This document shows positions 16,760-24,322 of a DNA stretch of 64,000 bases, piece after piece (positions within the stretch are counted from its first letter, which is position 1; each line of letters opens with the position of its first letter). Source of the DNA: Streptomyces sp. MST-110588 (GTDB lineage Bacteria; Actinomycetota; Actinomycetes; Streptomycetales; Streptomycetaceae). A program made the position numbers and the translations under genes. Below the pieces are notes generated by a model that worked only from the letters and a program-made list of their open reading frames with translations, was not told where the DNA came from and did no database searches. The stretch spans positions 1,364,001 through 1,428,000 of the forward strand of contig NZ_CP074380.1 of NCBI RefSeq assembly GCF_022695595.1, in the 5' to 3' direction.

Positions 16760-17174
16760 CCGCCGTACCTGCCATGACCGCCGTACCTGCCGTGACCGCC
16801 GTACCGGGTACGTCTGCCGTGTTCGCCGCGTCCGCCGTACGGAGGGCGCGGGCGAGCCGGTTCCTGGCCTCGGTCTGGGCGGCTATGCGTGCGTCGATGA
16901 CGGCCAGTCGCTCACGGGCGATGCGCAGGCCCTGGGGCGACGGCGGGGCGGAGGTCATGTCGCCGTCCAGGCAGCCCGTGAAGCACGCCACGTCGGCGAG
17001 GGTGAGTCCGGACTCCAGGAGGTGGCGTATGTTGCGCACCCGTACGGCCGCGCGCTCGTCGTACAGCCGGTAGCCGTTGTCCGCCCGTTCCGAGCCGATC
17101 AGGCCCGCCCTCTCGTAATGCCGCAGGGCCCTGGGGGACGCCCCCGTCACCGCGGCCAGCTCGCCGATCCGCAC
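16716..17174 (-). CDS. MerR-family transcriptional regulator
   Basis: 152 residues. The N-terminal winged helix is clear (MRIGELAAVTGASPRALRHY, then NGYRLYDE), followed by the wing helix LLESGLTLADV and a coiled coil. There are no metal-binding cysteines in the usual places, so a small-molecule sensor is more likely. The last ~40 residues come from an imperfect tandem repeat rich in Thr, Ala and Val (around 16765-16812) and look like a recent extension that runs into the RidA gene. GTG start after GGAGG. It lies 64 bp downstream of the SDR gene on the same strand, so it may control that gene. Confidence 0.88.
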   Translation of the reverse strand: MRIGELAAVTGASPRALRHYERAGLIGSERADNGYRLYDERAAVRVRNIRHLLESGLTLADVACFTGCLDGDMTSAPPSPQGLRIARERLAVIDARIAAQTEARNRLARALRTADAANTADVPGTAVTAGTAVMAGTAVRHPPARSRAPLPP

Positions 17175-17238
17175 CGGTCCTCACCTCCGGGACCGTTCTA
17201 TCAGGCGGCACCGACAACGGCCCCGGCAGCGGTTCCGG

Positions 17239-18012
17239 TCAGGCGATCACCGCGCCGCCGTCCACGGGAAGGACCACCCCGGTCACGAAGGACGCTTCGG
17301 GAGAGGCGAGCTGCGCGACCGCCCAGGCGACTTCTTCGGGGCGGCCCACACGCCCCAGGGGCGTGTGGGCGATCTGCCACTGCCGTAGGGCCGTCAGCCG
17401 TTCCTGGTCATACCCGGCGTGCTCGCCGATCGGGGTGTCGACCGCGCCCGGCGCCACAGCCACCACGCGGATGCCGCGCGGCGCCAGTTCCACCGCCCAG
17501 CTCCGGGTCAGCAGCTCCAGGGCCGTCTTGGTCGCCGCGTAGAAGGAGTTGCCGGGCCAGGCCCGCTGCCCCACGGAGGTGGTGACGTTGACGATCACCC
17601 CGCCGCTGCCCTCCAGGGCGTCCAGGGCCGCCCTGGACAGCAGGACCGGGGCGAGGAGGTTGGTGTCGAGCTGCGGCACCATCCGCTCGCGGCCGAGCGT
17701 GGCCAGCGGCTCGCCGCGGGCGATCCCGGCGTTGTTGACCAGCACGTCCAGCCGTCCGTACCGGTGCGCCACGTGGCGGACGATCTCTTCCGGAGCCCCG
17801 TCGGCGGTGATGTCGGCGGCGTACGGCTCGATCGTCCCGTACCCGTCGGCGGTCTCGGCCAGCGGCCCGGGACGGCGCCCGACCGCGACCACCCGCGCGC
17901 CCTCTTCCGCGAACCGGCGCGCTGTCGCCCGCCCGATGCCCGTGCCCGCGCCGGTCACGATGACGACGCGGTCATGTTCCTGCTGTGGCCCTTGCGGCTG
18001 TTGCGTGTTCAT
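17239..18012 (-). CDS. Short-chain dehydrogenase/reductase (classical SDR)
   Basis: 257 residues. Cofactor motif TGAGTGIG (about 20-27), NNAG, and the catalytic YAATK (Tyr/Lys) with upstream Ser in TTSVGQ are all present, with a C-terminal VLPVDGG as in FabG-like enzymes. An Arg pair after strand 2 (VGRRPG) suggests NADPH preference. Substrate unknown. It is divergent from the GNAT gene by 58 bp and followed by a MerR regulator, a common SDR-MerR arrangement. Confidence 0.9.
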   Translation of the reverse strand: MNTQQPQGPQQEHDRVVIVTGAGTGIGRATARRFAEEGARVVAVGRRPGPLAETADGYGTIEPYAADITADGAPEEIVRHVAHRYGRLDVLVNNAGIARGEPLATLGRERMVPQLDTNLLAPVLLSRAALDALEGSGGVIVNVTTSVGQRAWPGNSFYAATKTALELLTRSWAVELAPRGIRVVAVAPGAVDTPIGEHAGYDQERLTALRQWQIAHTPLGRVGRPEEVAWAVAQLASPEASFVTGVVLPVDGGAVIA

Positions 18013-18070
18013 GTGGCGCAGTGTGAAACGTTGTCGCCGGTGTCAGGGTCAAACACCTAGTGTCGCGCTC

Positions 18071-18703
18071 ATGGTGGAGCGCTTACGGATACGGAACATG
18101 ACGCAGGACGACATCGACGCGGTGGCGGACATCCGGGTGCGCGGCTGGCAGGCCGCCTACGTGGGGCTGGTACCGCAGGCGTACCTGGACGGGATGAGTG
18201 CCGCCGAGGAGGCCGCCCATCGGCGCGCGTTCTTCGCCGCGCCACCGCCCGGGGTGGTCGCTCTCGTGGCGGAGCGGGACGGCGAACTCGTCGGCTTCGC
18301 CGGCTTCGGGCCCGTCCATACCTCCGACGAGGACACGTCAGGGCCGCCGGCGTCCGCAGAAGAGCCGTACGAAGGAGGGTCGTCCGAAGGAGAGCTGTAC
18401 ACCCTCTACCTCCTGCCCGAGTGCATCGGTACGGGGGTCGGGCGCGCCCTGTTGGACGCCTGCCTGGAGGGGGCCGCGCGGAACGGTTTCCGCACACTGC
18501 GCCTGTGGGTGCTCAAGGGCAACGCGCATGCCCGGCGTTTCTATGAGAAGGCCGGTTTCCGGGCCGACGGGGCCGAGCAGACGTTCGAGGTGGCGGGCGT
18601 TGTCGTACCCGAGGTGCGCTACCGGCGCCCCCTCCCGACAACCGGAAACAGTACGGATGGCCCGGATGACCCGGATGACGCGGACGGCCTCAACGCCCCG
18701 TAG
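18071..18703 (+). CDS. GNAT-family N-acetyltransferase
   Basis: 210 residues. The acetyl-CoA loop is seen in LYLLPECIGTGVGRALLDAC, followed by the beta-5 motif LRLWVLKGNAHARRFYEKAGF that is typical of GNATs. The acidic segment between strands (SEEPYEGGSSEGE region) and the Asp-rich C-terminal tail, encoded by a short repeat near 18655-18690, are unusual. The start codon at 18071 has no ribosome site close by; 18098 is another ATG. The acceptor substrate cannot be inferred. Confidence 0.87.
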   Translation: MVERLRIRNMTQDDIDAVADIRVRGWQAAYVGLVPQAYLDGMSAAEEAAHRRAFFAAPPPGVVALVAERDGELVGFAGFGPVHTSDEDTSGPPASAEEPYEGGSSEGELYTLYLLPECIGTGVGRALLDACLEGAARNGFRTLRLWVLKGNAHARRFYEKAGFRADGAEQTFEVAGVVVPEVRYRRPLPTTGNSTDGPDDPDDADGLNAP

Positions 18704-18754
18704 ACCCCGTACACCCCTGACACCCCTGACACCCCCGACGGCCCCCGGCCCCAC

Positions 18755-19378
18755 TCAGGGCGCCCGCTCCTCCGGCTCCTCCTGAACACCCAGGCGCGCC
18801 AGGGATGCTGCCGCCGCGGCGGCCAGGCGGGGGTGGTCGCGGGCCGCCGTGAGGACGGGCACCGCGCGCCGGTCCCCCAGCGCGCCCAGCCCCTCCACAC
18901 AGGCCAGCGCCACCCGCCAGTAGGGGTTGTGCGGGGTGAGCAGCCGGTCCAGGGTGGCGATCAGGGCCGGTACGGACTCGGGGGCGCGCAGTTCGGCCAG
19001 CAGCCGTACGGGGTGCAGCGCGTAGGCCGTACGCAGCGGATTGGTGGCCAGCGCCGCGGCGGCGCGGGCGGTGCGCGGGTCGCCGAGGCGGCCCAGGGCG
19101 TGCGCGGCGGTGGCGCAGCGCACCGGGTCGCGGTAGTTCAGGAGCAGGACGAGCGTCTCGAAGGCCCGGCTGTCGCCCGCGCGGCCCAGGACGAATGCGG
19201 CGATCTCCCGGGCCCATAAGGGGCGCTCGTGAGCGGTGAGCACCCGGGCCAGTTCCTCGCGGCTGGCGGGGGTGTCCTTGCGGGCGAGCCCGAGCAGCCG
19301 CTCGTAGGCGACCAGGTCCTGTGGGGAGCGGAGTTCGGCACGCACCCGGTCGGTCAACTCATGGAACTCGTCTTCCAT
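18755..19378 (-). CDS. HEAT-repeat protein
   Basis: 207 residues, mostly alpha-helical, made of HEAT-type repeats (for example WAREIAAFVLGRAGDSRAFE, then CATAAHALGRLGDPRTA and LACVEGLGALGDRRAV). Each has the A..LG..GD....P pattern. Such proteins are scaffolds or phycobilin-lyase-like adaptors. No catalytic motif. GGAGGGGAG lies before the ATG. It is divergent from the 3-hydroxybutyryl-CoA dehydrogenase gene, with 365 bp between. Confidence 0.82.
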   Translation of the reverse strand: MEDEFHELTDRVRAELRSPQDLVAYERLLGLARKDTPASREELARVLTAHERPLWAREIAAFVLGRAGDSRAFETLVLLLNYRDPVRCATAAHALGRLGDPRTARAAAALATNPLRTAYALHPVRLLAELRAPESVPALIATLDRLLTPHNPYWRVALACVEGLGALGDRRAVPVLTAARDHPRLAAAAAASLARLGVQEEPEERAP

Positions 19379-19743
19379 TTGCCGCTCCCCTCCGGCGGAC
19401 CGCCACGGCAGTGTGACGTGGCCCGCGCCACAGCCTAATTCCCCGCGCCACCCCTGGCGCTCATGGTTACCGGCGAGTTAATGTGCTGGAACGAGCAGCA
19501 CCCCAGCTCGGGCGGCCTGGTGACGCAGCCGCCGCGCAGTGAAGTCGGTTCGGCATCGAACACGGCGTTCCCCCGGCCGCCGCCGGGCGGGGCGTCCGGG
19601 CACGGCCCCGGGACAGGGCCCGCCACCTCTCACGCTCACCTCCCGCTCCCCGTACGCCTGTTGTGCGCAGGCCGGCGGACGCGGGCACTCCTCAGTCGTC
19701 ACTTCTCCCCTGCTCCCAGGGGAACACCCTCTGGAGTCTCGCG
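19379..19743. other. Divergent promoter region, HEAT protein / 3-hydroxybutyryl-CoA dehydrogenase
   Basis: 365 bases, no gene supported. A sequence GGTTACCGGCGAGTTAATG (19465-19483) has TTAC and TTAA half-sites separated by seven bases. It loosely resembles the GTTAA-N6-TTAAC operator I recall for a Streptomyces acyl-CoA regulator (AccR), but the spacing is one base longer and one half differs. Treat as a weak candidate only. Confidence 0.35.
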
Positions 19744-21600
19744 ATGGACCGTAAGTCCACCCCTGATCTCTCGACCTCCCTGTCCCCCGCCTCCCCCTCC
19801 GCCGCGTCCTCCCTTTCCCCGCCCGCGCTGTCCACGATCGCCGTCGTGGGCCTGGGCACGATGGGCACCGGTATCGCCGAGGTCCTCACCCGCGCCGGCC
19901 GCGAGGTCATCGGCATCGACATCGACGACGCGGCGGCTCTCAAGGCCGTCACCGCGCTGGACGCGGCCACCGCCCGCGCGGTGCGCCGCGGACGCATCAG
20001 CGAGCGCGAGCGGCAGGACGCGCTCGCCCGCTTCCGTACCTTCCGCGACCTCCAGGCCGCCGCCGACGCCGATCTCGTCATCGAGGTCGTGCCGGAGGAC
20101 TACGAGCTCAAGCGCCAGGTGTTCGCCGCCCTGGACGGCATCGTGCGCCCGGGCACCATCTTGGCCACCGGCACCAACGCGCTGTCCGTGACCCGGCTGG
20201 CGGCCGACTCCCGCCGCCCCGAACGCGTCCTGGGTCTGCACTTCTTCAACCCGGCGCCCGCGATGAAGCTGGTCGAGGTGGTCTCCTCGGTGCTCACCGC
20301 GCCGACCGCCGTGGCGGCCGTCACCGCGCTCGCCCGCGAGCTGGGCAAGGACCCGATCGCGGTCGGCGACCGGCCCGGTTTCGTCGCCGACGGCCTGCTG
20401 TTCGGCTATCTCAACCAGGCCGCCGCGATGTACGAGTCGAAGTACGCCACCCGCGAGGACATCGACGCGGCCATGCGGCTCGGCTGCGGCCTGCCGATGG
20501 GGCCGCTGGCGCTGCTGGACCTGATCGGCGTGGACACCGCCCGTACGGTCCTGGAGGCGATGTACGCCGCCTCCCACGACCGGCTGCACGCGCCCGCGCC
20601 CGTCCTGGGCCAGCTCGCCGAGGCCGGGCTGACCGGCCGCAAGGCGGGCCGCGGCTTCTACACGTACGAGAGTCCCGGCAGCGCCACGGTCGTGCCGGAC
20701 GACGCGACCCCCGCGGTCACCGGCGAGGTGCCCGCCGGCGCCCGCCCGGTGCGCAGCGTGGGCGTGGCCGGGTCGGGCACGATGGCCGGCGGCATCGCGG
20801 AGGTCTTCGCCAAGGCGGGTTTCCAGGTCGTGCTGGCCGCCCGCGGGCTGGAGAAGGCGGAGGCCGCCAAGGCCCGGATCGCCAAGTCCCTGGCCCGGTC
20901 GGTGGACAAGGGGCGGCTGACCGCCGAGGCCCGGGACGCGGCGCTGGCGGCCGTCACCCCGGCCGGCTCGCTGGAGTCCTTCGCCGAGGTGGACCTGGCG
21001 GTCGAGGCGGTCGCGGAGGACCTGGAGATCAAGCAGCAGCTCTTCGCCGCCCTGGACAAGGTGTGCAAGCCGGGCGCCGTCCTGGCCACGACCACCTCGT
21101 CGCTGCCCGTGGTGGCCTGTGCGCGGGCCACCGCGCGCCCCCAGGACGTCATCGGGATGCACTTCTTCAACCCGGCGCCGGCGATGAAGCTGGTGGAGGT
21201 CGTCCGTACGGTGCTGACCGCCGACGACGTCCACGCCACCGTGCGCGCGGTGTGCGCGAAGATCCGCAAGCACCCGGTCGACTGCGGCGACCGGGCCGGG
21301 TTCATCGTCAACGCCCTGCTGTTCCCGTACCTGAACAACGCGATCAAGATGGTGCAGGAGCACTACGCGTCGCTGGACGACATCGACGCCGCGATGAAAC
21401 TGGGCGGCGGCTATCCCATGGGGCCGTTCGAACTGCTGGACGTCGTCGGGCTGGATGTGTCCCTGGCCATCGAGAAGGTGCTGCACGCCGAGTTCCGCGA
21501 TCCGGGCCTGGCCCCGGCGCCGCTGCTGGAGCACCTGGTGGCCGCGGGCTGCCTCGGCCGCAAGACCGGCCGCGGCTTCCGTGAGTACGCCCGGCGCTGA
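19744..21600 (+). CDS. Duplicated 3-hydroxybutyryl-CoA dehydrogenase (two full dehydrogenase units)
   Basis: 618 residues containing two complete 3-hydroxyacyl-CoA dehydrogenase units, about 30-325 and 336-618. Each has its own Rossmann motif (VVGLGTMGTG near 35-44; VAGSGTMAGG near 341-350), HFFNPAPAMKLVEVV, and a C-terminal dimerisation domain with GR.GRGF. It interconverts acetoacetyl-CoA and 3-hydroxybutyryl-CoA, feeding crotonyl-CoA to Ccr of the ethylmalonyl-CoA pathway encoded downstream. The Ser/Pro-rich first 30 residues look dispensable. TGGAG precedes the ATG. From memory the same gene order exists in S. coelicolor around SCO6467-SCO6475. Confidence 0.92.
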   Translation: MDRKSTPDLSTSLSPASPSAASSLSPPALSTIAVVGLGTMGTGIAEVLTRAGREVIGIDIDDAAALKAVTALDAATARAVRRGRISERERQDALARFRTFRDLQAAADADLVIEVVPEDYELKRQVFAALDGIVRPGTILATGTNALSVTRLAADSRRPERVLGLHFFNPAPAMKLVEVVSSVLTAPTAVAAVTALARELGKDPIAVGDRPGFVADGLLFGYLNQAAAMYESKYATREDIDAAMRLGCGLPMGPLALLDLIGVDTARTVLEAMYAASHDRLHAPAPVLGQLAEAGLTGRKAGRGFYTYESPGSATVVPDDATPAVTGEVPAGARPVRSVGVAGSGTMAGGIAEVFAKAGFQVVLAARGLEKAEAAKARIAKSLARSVDKGRLTAEARDAALAAVTPAGSLESFAEVDLAVEAVAEDLEIKQQLFAALDKVCKPGAVLATTTSSLPVVACARATARPQDVIGMHFFNPAPAMKLVEVVRTVLTADDVHATVRAVCAKIRKHPVDCGDRAGFIVNALLFPYLNNAIKMVQEHYASLDDIDAAMKLGGGYPMGPFELLDVVGLDVSLAIEKVLHAEFRDPGLAPAPLLEHLVAAGCLGRKTGRGFREYARR

Positions 21601-21757
21601 CGCCTGGGGCGACCCCCGGCCACCGGCCGGATCCGGGTGGGGCGGACTGCTGGAACCTTCCGGCGGCCCGCCCCCGGCCCCGGGAGCTTCCCCGGCCTGC
21701 GGGGGTCCCTCGGCACCTCATGCCACGGCCCGCAGGAATATGCAGTACCGTCCCCAC

Positions 21758-22597
21758 ATGTCCCAGCCCGCCCGTACGCAGTCCTCCGACGGCCAAGACG
21801 CCACCACCCCCGGCACCCGCCGCGCCGCCGCCCAACGGCTCAAGATGCGCCGTGAACTGGCCGCGGCGGCCATGGAGCTGTTCGCGGCCAAGGGCTACGA
21901 AGCGACCACGGTCGATGAGATCGCCGCAGCCGCCGGGGTCGCCCGCCGGACGTTCTTCCGGCACTTCCGCTCCAAGGAAGAGGCGATCTTCCCCGACCAC
22001 GACGACACCCTCGTACGGGCCCAGGCCGTCCTGGAGGCCGCCCCCGCGCACGAGCACCCGCTCGACACGGTCTGCCGCGGCATCAAGGAGGTCATGCGGA
22101 TGTACGCGGCCTCCCCGGCCGTGTCCGTGGCCCGCTACCGCCTGACCCGGGAGGTCCCCACGCTGCGCGAGGCGGAGATCGCCTCGGTGGCCCGCTACGA
22201 GCGGCTGTTCACCCGTTATCTGCTGGGCCACTTCGACGAGGGCGCCCACCGGGAGGGCGATGACGACCCGCTGCTGGCGGAGGTCGCGGCGTCCGCGGTG
22301 GTCACCGCGCACAACCACGTGCTGCGGCGCTGGCTGCGGGCGGGCGCCGAGGGGGATGTCGAAGCGCAGCTCGACCACGCCTTCGGGATCGTACGGGAGA
22401 CCTTCGGCACCGGCATAGGCGCGGGCCGGTCGGTCAACGGCGCGGTGCCCGGCACCGGTGGCTCCGGCGGCGCCAGGAGCGTACGGCAGGGTGAGGTGCT
22501 GGTGACGGTGGCCCGTACGGACGCGCCGTTGGACGAAGTGATGCGCACGATCGAGCGGGCGCTGAAGAACGAGCGGAATCCACGCGAGAACCCCTGA
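21758..22597 (+). CDS. TetR-family regulator of the ethylmalonyl-CoA locus
   Basis: 279 residues. N-terminal helix-turn-helix VDEIAAAAGVARRTFFRHFR is typical of TetR repressors, with a longer-than-usual C-terminal part ending in a basic helix. Two ATGs are possible (21740 and 21758); 21758 is used, and neither has a good ribosome site. Its place between the dehydrogenase and ccr genes makes it the likely local regulator, perhaps acting on the repeats at 22716-22751. The ligand is probably an acyl-CoA, by analogy with other TetR proteins in such loci; this is inference. Confidence 0.88.
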   Translation: MSQPARTQSSDGQDATTPGTRRAAAQRLKMRRELAAAAMELFAAKGYEATTVDEIAAAAGVARRTFFRHFRSKEEAIFPDHDDTLVRAQAVLEAAPAHEHPLDTVCRGIKEVMRMYAASPAVSVARYRLTREVPTLREAEIASVARYERLFTRYLLGHFDEGAHREGDDDPLLAEVAASAVVTAHNHVLRRWLRAGAEGDVEAQLDHAFGIVRETFGTGIGAGRSVNGAVPGTGGSGGARSVRQGEVLVTVARTDAPLDEVMRTIERALKNERNPRENP

Positions 22598-22642
22598 TAC
22601 CGCGAGATCATCACGTTTCTGTAGTCATAACCCCACACAACG

Positions 22643-22673
22643 CGACGGCCGCCCCTCATTTGGGCGGCCGTCG
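22643..22673 (+). terminator. Hairpin terminator after TetR gene
   Basis: A perfect 12-bp stem (CGACGGCCGCCC, loop CTCATTT, then the complement) starts 46 bases after the TetR stop and ends just before the ccr promoter region. The stem is followed by TTGCTC rather than a long T run, as is usual in Streptomyces. Confidence 0.8.
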
Positions 22674-22715
22674 TTGCTCATGCGTGCCACCCGGATGACA
22701 TCTGAGAGAAATTCT

Positions 22716-22758
22716 TGGCACTCAGTGTCTTGTCGCCTGGCACGCGGTGTCATACCTT
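22716..22758 (+). promoter_or_regulatory. ccr promoter with tandem operator-like repeat
   Basis: Two copies of TGGCAC(T/G)C(A/G)GTGTC, 12 of 14 bases identical, lie at 22716-22729 and 22738-22751, start-to-start 22 bp, i.e. two helical turns. A promoter-like pair TTGTCG (22730-22735) and TACCTT (22753-22758) has a 17-bp spacer that contains the second copy, and the first copy abuts the -35 box. This is a good layout for a repressor site controlling the ccr-ecm-mcl-mch-mcd operon. The binding protein is not known; the adjacent TetR is the first candidate. Confidence 0.55.
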
Positions 22759-22763
22759 GAAGT

Positions 22764-22840
22764 CGTCCGGGCGGCCGGCGGGCGGTGCAACCCCACCCGC
22801 CGGCTGTCCCCGCAACCCTTTGCGGCTGCGCGCCCGGACG
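22764..22840 (+). ncRNA. Predicted three-way-junction leader RNA of ccr
   Basis: The 77 bases fold on paper into a closing helix of 10 perfect pairs (CGTCCGGGCG at 22764-22773 with 22831-22840), a first hairpin with a 9-bp stem (22774-22782 with 22796-22804; 13-base loop containing GGTGCAACCCC) and a second with a 6-bp stem (22810-22815 with 22820-22825; loop CCCT). It would start at about the predicted transcription start and ends ~135 bases before the ccr start codon. It could be a metabolite- or protein-responsive leader. High GC makes chance helices easier, so this stays a candidate. Confidence 0.45.
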
Positions 22841-22975
22841 CCTGCGTCACAGGCACCTCACCGCGCTCACCAGCGCTGCCGGAACACCCCTCAGCCGAAC
22901 CGACGGCACCGCCTCTGCACCACCCCCGACGTCCCCTCAAGCCGTTTCCCTCGACAGGCTTCGCCGGAGGCAACC

Positions 22976-24313
22976 GTGAACCAGATACTTGACGCGATCC
23001 TCGCGCCGGAGAGCACCGGCGAGGACTTCGCCGCTCTGCCCATCCCCGAGTCCTACCGCGCGGTGACCGTGCACAAGGACGAGGCCGACATGTTCGACGG
23101 CCTGTCCACCAAAGAGAAGGACCCCCGCAAATCCCTGCACGTGGAGGAGGTGCCGGTGCCCGAACTCGGGCCCGGTGAGGCCCTGGTGGCCGTCATGGCC
23201 TCCTCGGTGAACTACAACTCCGTGTGGACCTCCATCTTCGAGCCGATGTCGACCTTCGGCTTCCTGGAGCGCTACGGCAAGCTCTCCCCGCTCACCAAGC
23301 GGCACGACCTGCCGTACCACGTCATCGGCTCCGACCTGGCGGGCGTCGTCCTGCGTACGGGACCGGGCGTGAACGCCTGGAAGCCGGGCGACGAGGTCGT
23401 GGCGCACTGTCTGTCCGTGGAGCTGGAGAGCGCCGACGGGCACAACGACACGATGCTCGACCCCGAGCAGCGCATCTGGGGTTTCGAGACCAACTTCGGC
23501 GGCCTCGCCGAGATCGCGCTGGTGAAGTCCAACCAGCTCATGCCCAAACCCGGGCACCTGAGCTGGGAGGAGGCGGCGGCGCCGGGCCTGGTCAACTCCA
23601 CCGCGTACCGGCAACTGGTCTCCCGCAACGGCGCCGGCATGAAGCAGGGCGACAACGTCCTGATCTGGGGCGCCAGCGGCGGACTGGGCTCGTACGCCAC
23701 GCAGTTCGCGCTGGCCGGCGGCGCCAACCCCATCTGTGTGGTCTCCAGCGACCAGAAGGCGGAGATCTGCCGCAAGATGGGCGCCGAGGCGATCATCGAC
23801 CGCAACGCCGAGGGCTACAGGTTCTGGAAGGACGAGCACCACCAGGACCCGCGCGAATGGAAGCGGTTCGGCAAGCGCATTCGCGAACTGACCGGCGGCG
23901 AGGACGTGGACATCGTCTTCGAGCACCCCGGGCGCGAGACGTTCGGCGCGAGCGTGTACGTCACGCGCAAGGGCGGCACGATCGTCACCTGCGCCTCGAC
24001 CTCCGGCTACACCCACGAGTACGACAACCGCTACCTGTGGATGTCGCTCAAGCGCATCGTGGGCTCGCACTTCGCCAACTACCGCGAGGCGTGGGAGGCC
24101 AACCGCCTGATCGCCAAGGGGAAGATCCACCCGACGCTGTCCAAGACGTACACGCTGGAGGAGACCGGGCAGGCGGCGTACGACGTGCACCGCAACCTCC
24201 ACCAGGGCAAAGTCGGCGTGCTCGCGCTCGCCCCGCACGAGGGCATGGGCGTACGCGACCCGGAGATGCGCGCCAAGCACCTGGACGCCATCAACCGCTT
24301 CCGGAACGTGTGA
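22976..24313 (+). CDS. ccr: Crotonyl-CoA carboxylase/reductase
   Basis: 445 residues. Reductively carboxylates crotonyl-CoA to (2S)-ethylmalonyl-CoA with NADPH and CO2, the key step of the ethylmalonyl-CoA pathway and a source of polyketide extender units. The MDR fold shows the NADPH loop WGASGGLGSY (231-240). Using the GTG at 22976 (after GGAGG), the residues known to hold CO2 in the Kitasatospora setae enzyme fall at exactly the published numbers: Asn81, Phe170, Glu171 and His365. This supports both the start and the carboxylase activity. First gene of a tight five-gene operon. Confidence 0.97.
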   Translation: MNQILDAILAPESTGEDFAALPIPESYRAVTVHKDEADMFDGLSTKEKDPRKSLHVEEVPVPELGPGEALVAVMASSVNYNSVWTSIFEPMSTFGFLERYGKLSPLTKRHDLPYHVIGSDLAGVVLRTGPGVNAWKPGDEVVAHCLSVELESADGHNDTMLDPEQRIWGFETNFGGLAEIALVKSNQLMPKPGHLSWEEAAAPGLVNSTAYRQLVSRNGAGMKQGDNVLIWGASGGLGSYATQFALAGGANPICVVSSDQKAEICRKMGAEAIIDRNAEGYRFWKDEHHQDPREWKRFGKRIRELTGGEDVDIVFEHPGRETFGASVYVTRKGGTIVTCASTSGYTHEYDNRYLWMSLKRIVGSHFANYREAWEANRLIAKGKIHPTLSKTYTLEETGQAAYDVHRNLHQGKVGVLALAPHEGMGVRDPEMRAKHLDAINRFRNV

Positions 24314-24322
24314 GCCACCGGC

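Noticed and set aside
22764..22840. A cobalamin riboswitch
   Set aside because: The GGTGCAA...CCCGCC text is suggestive, but the conserved GGGAA and GCCACTG boxes and the usual length are missing; kept only as an unnamed structured RNA candidate.
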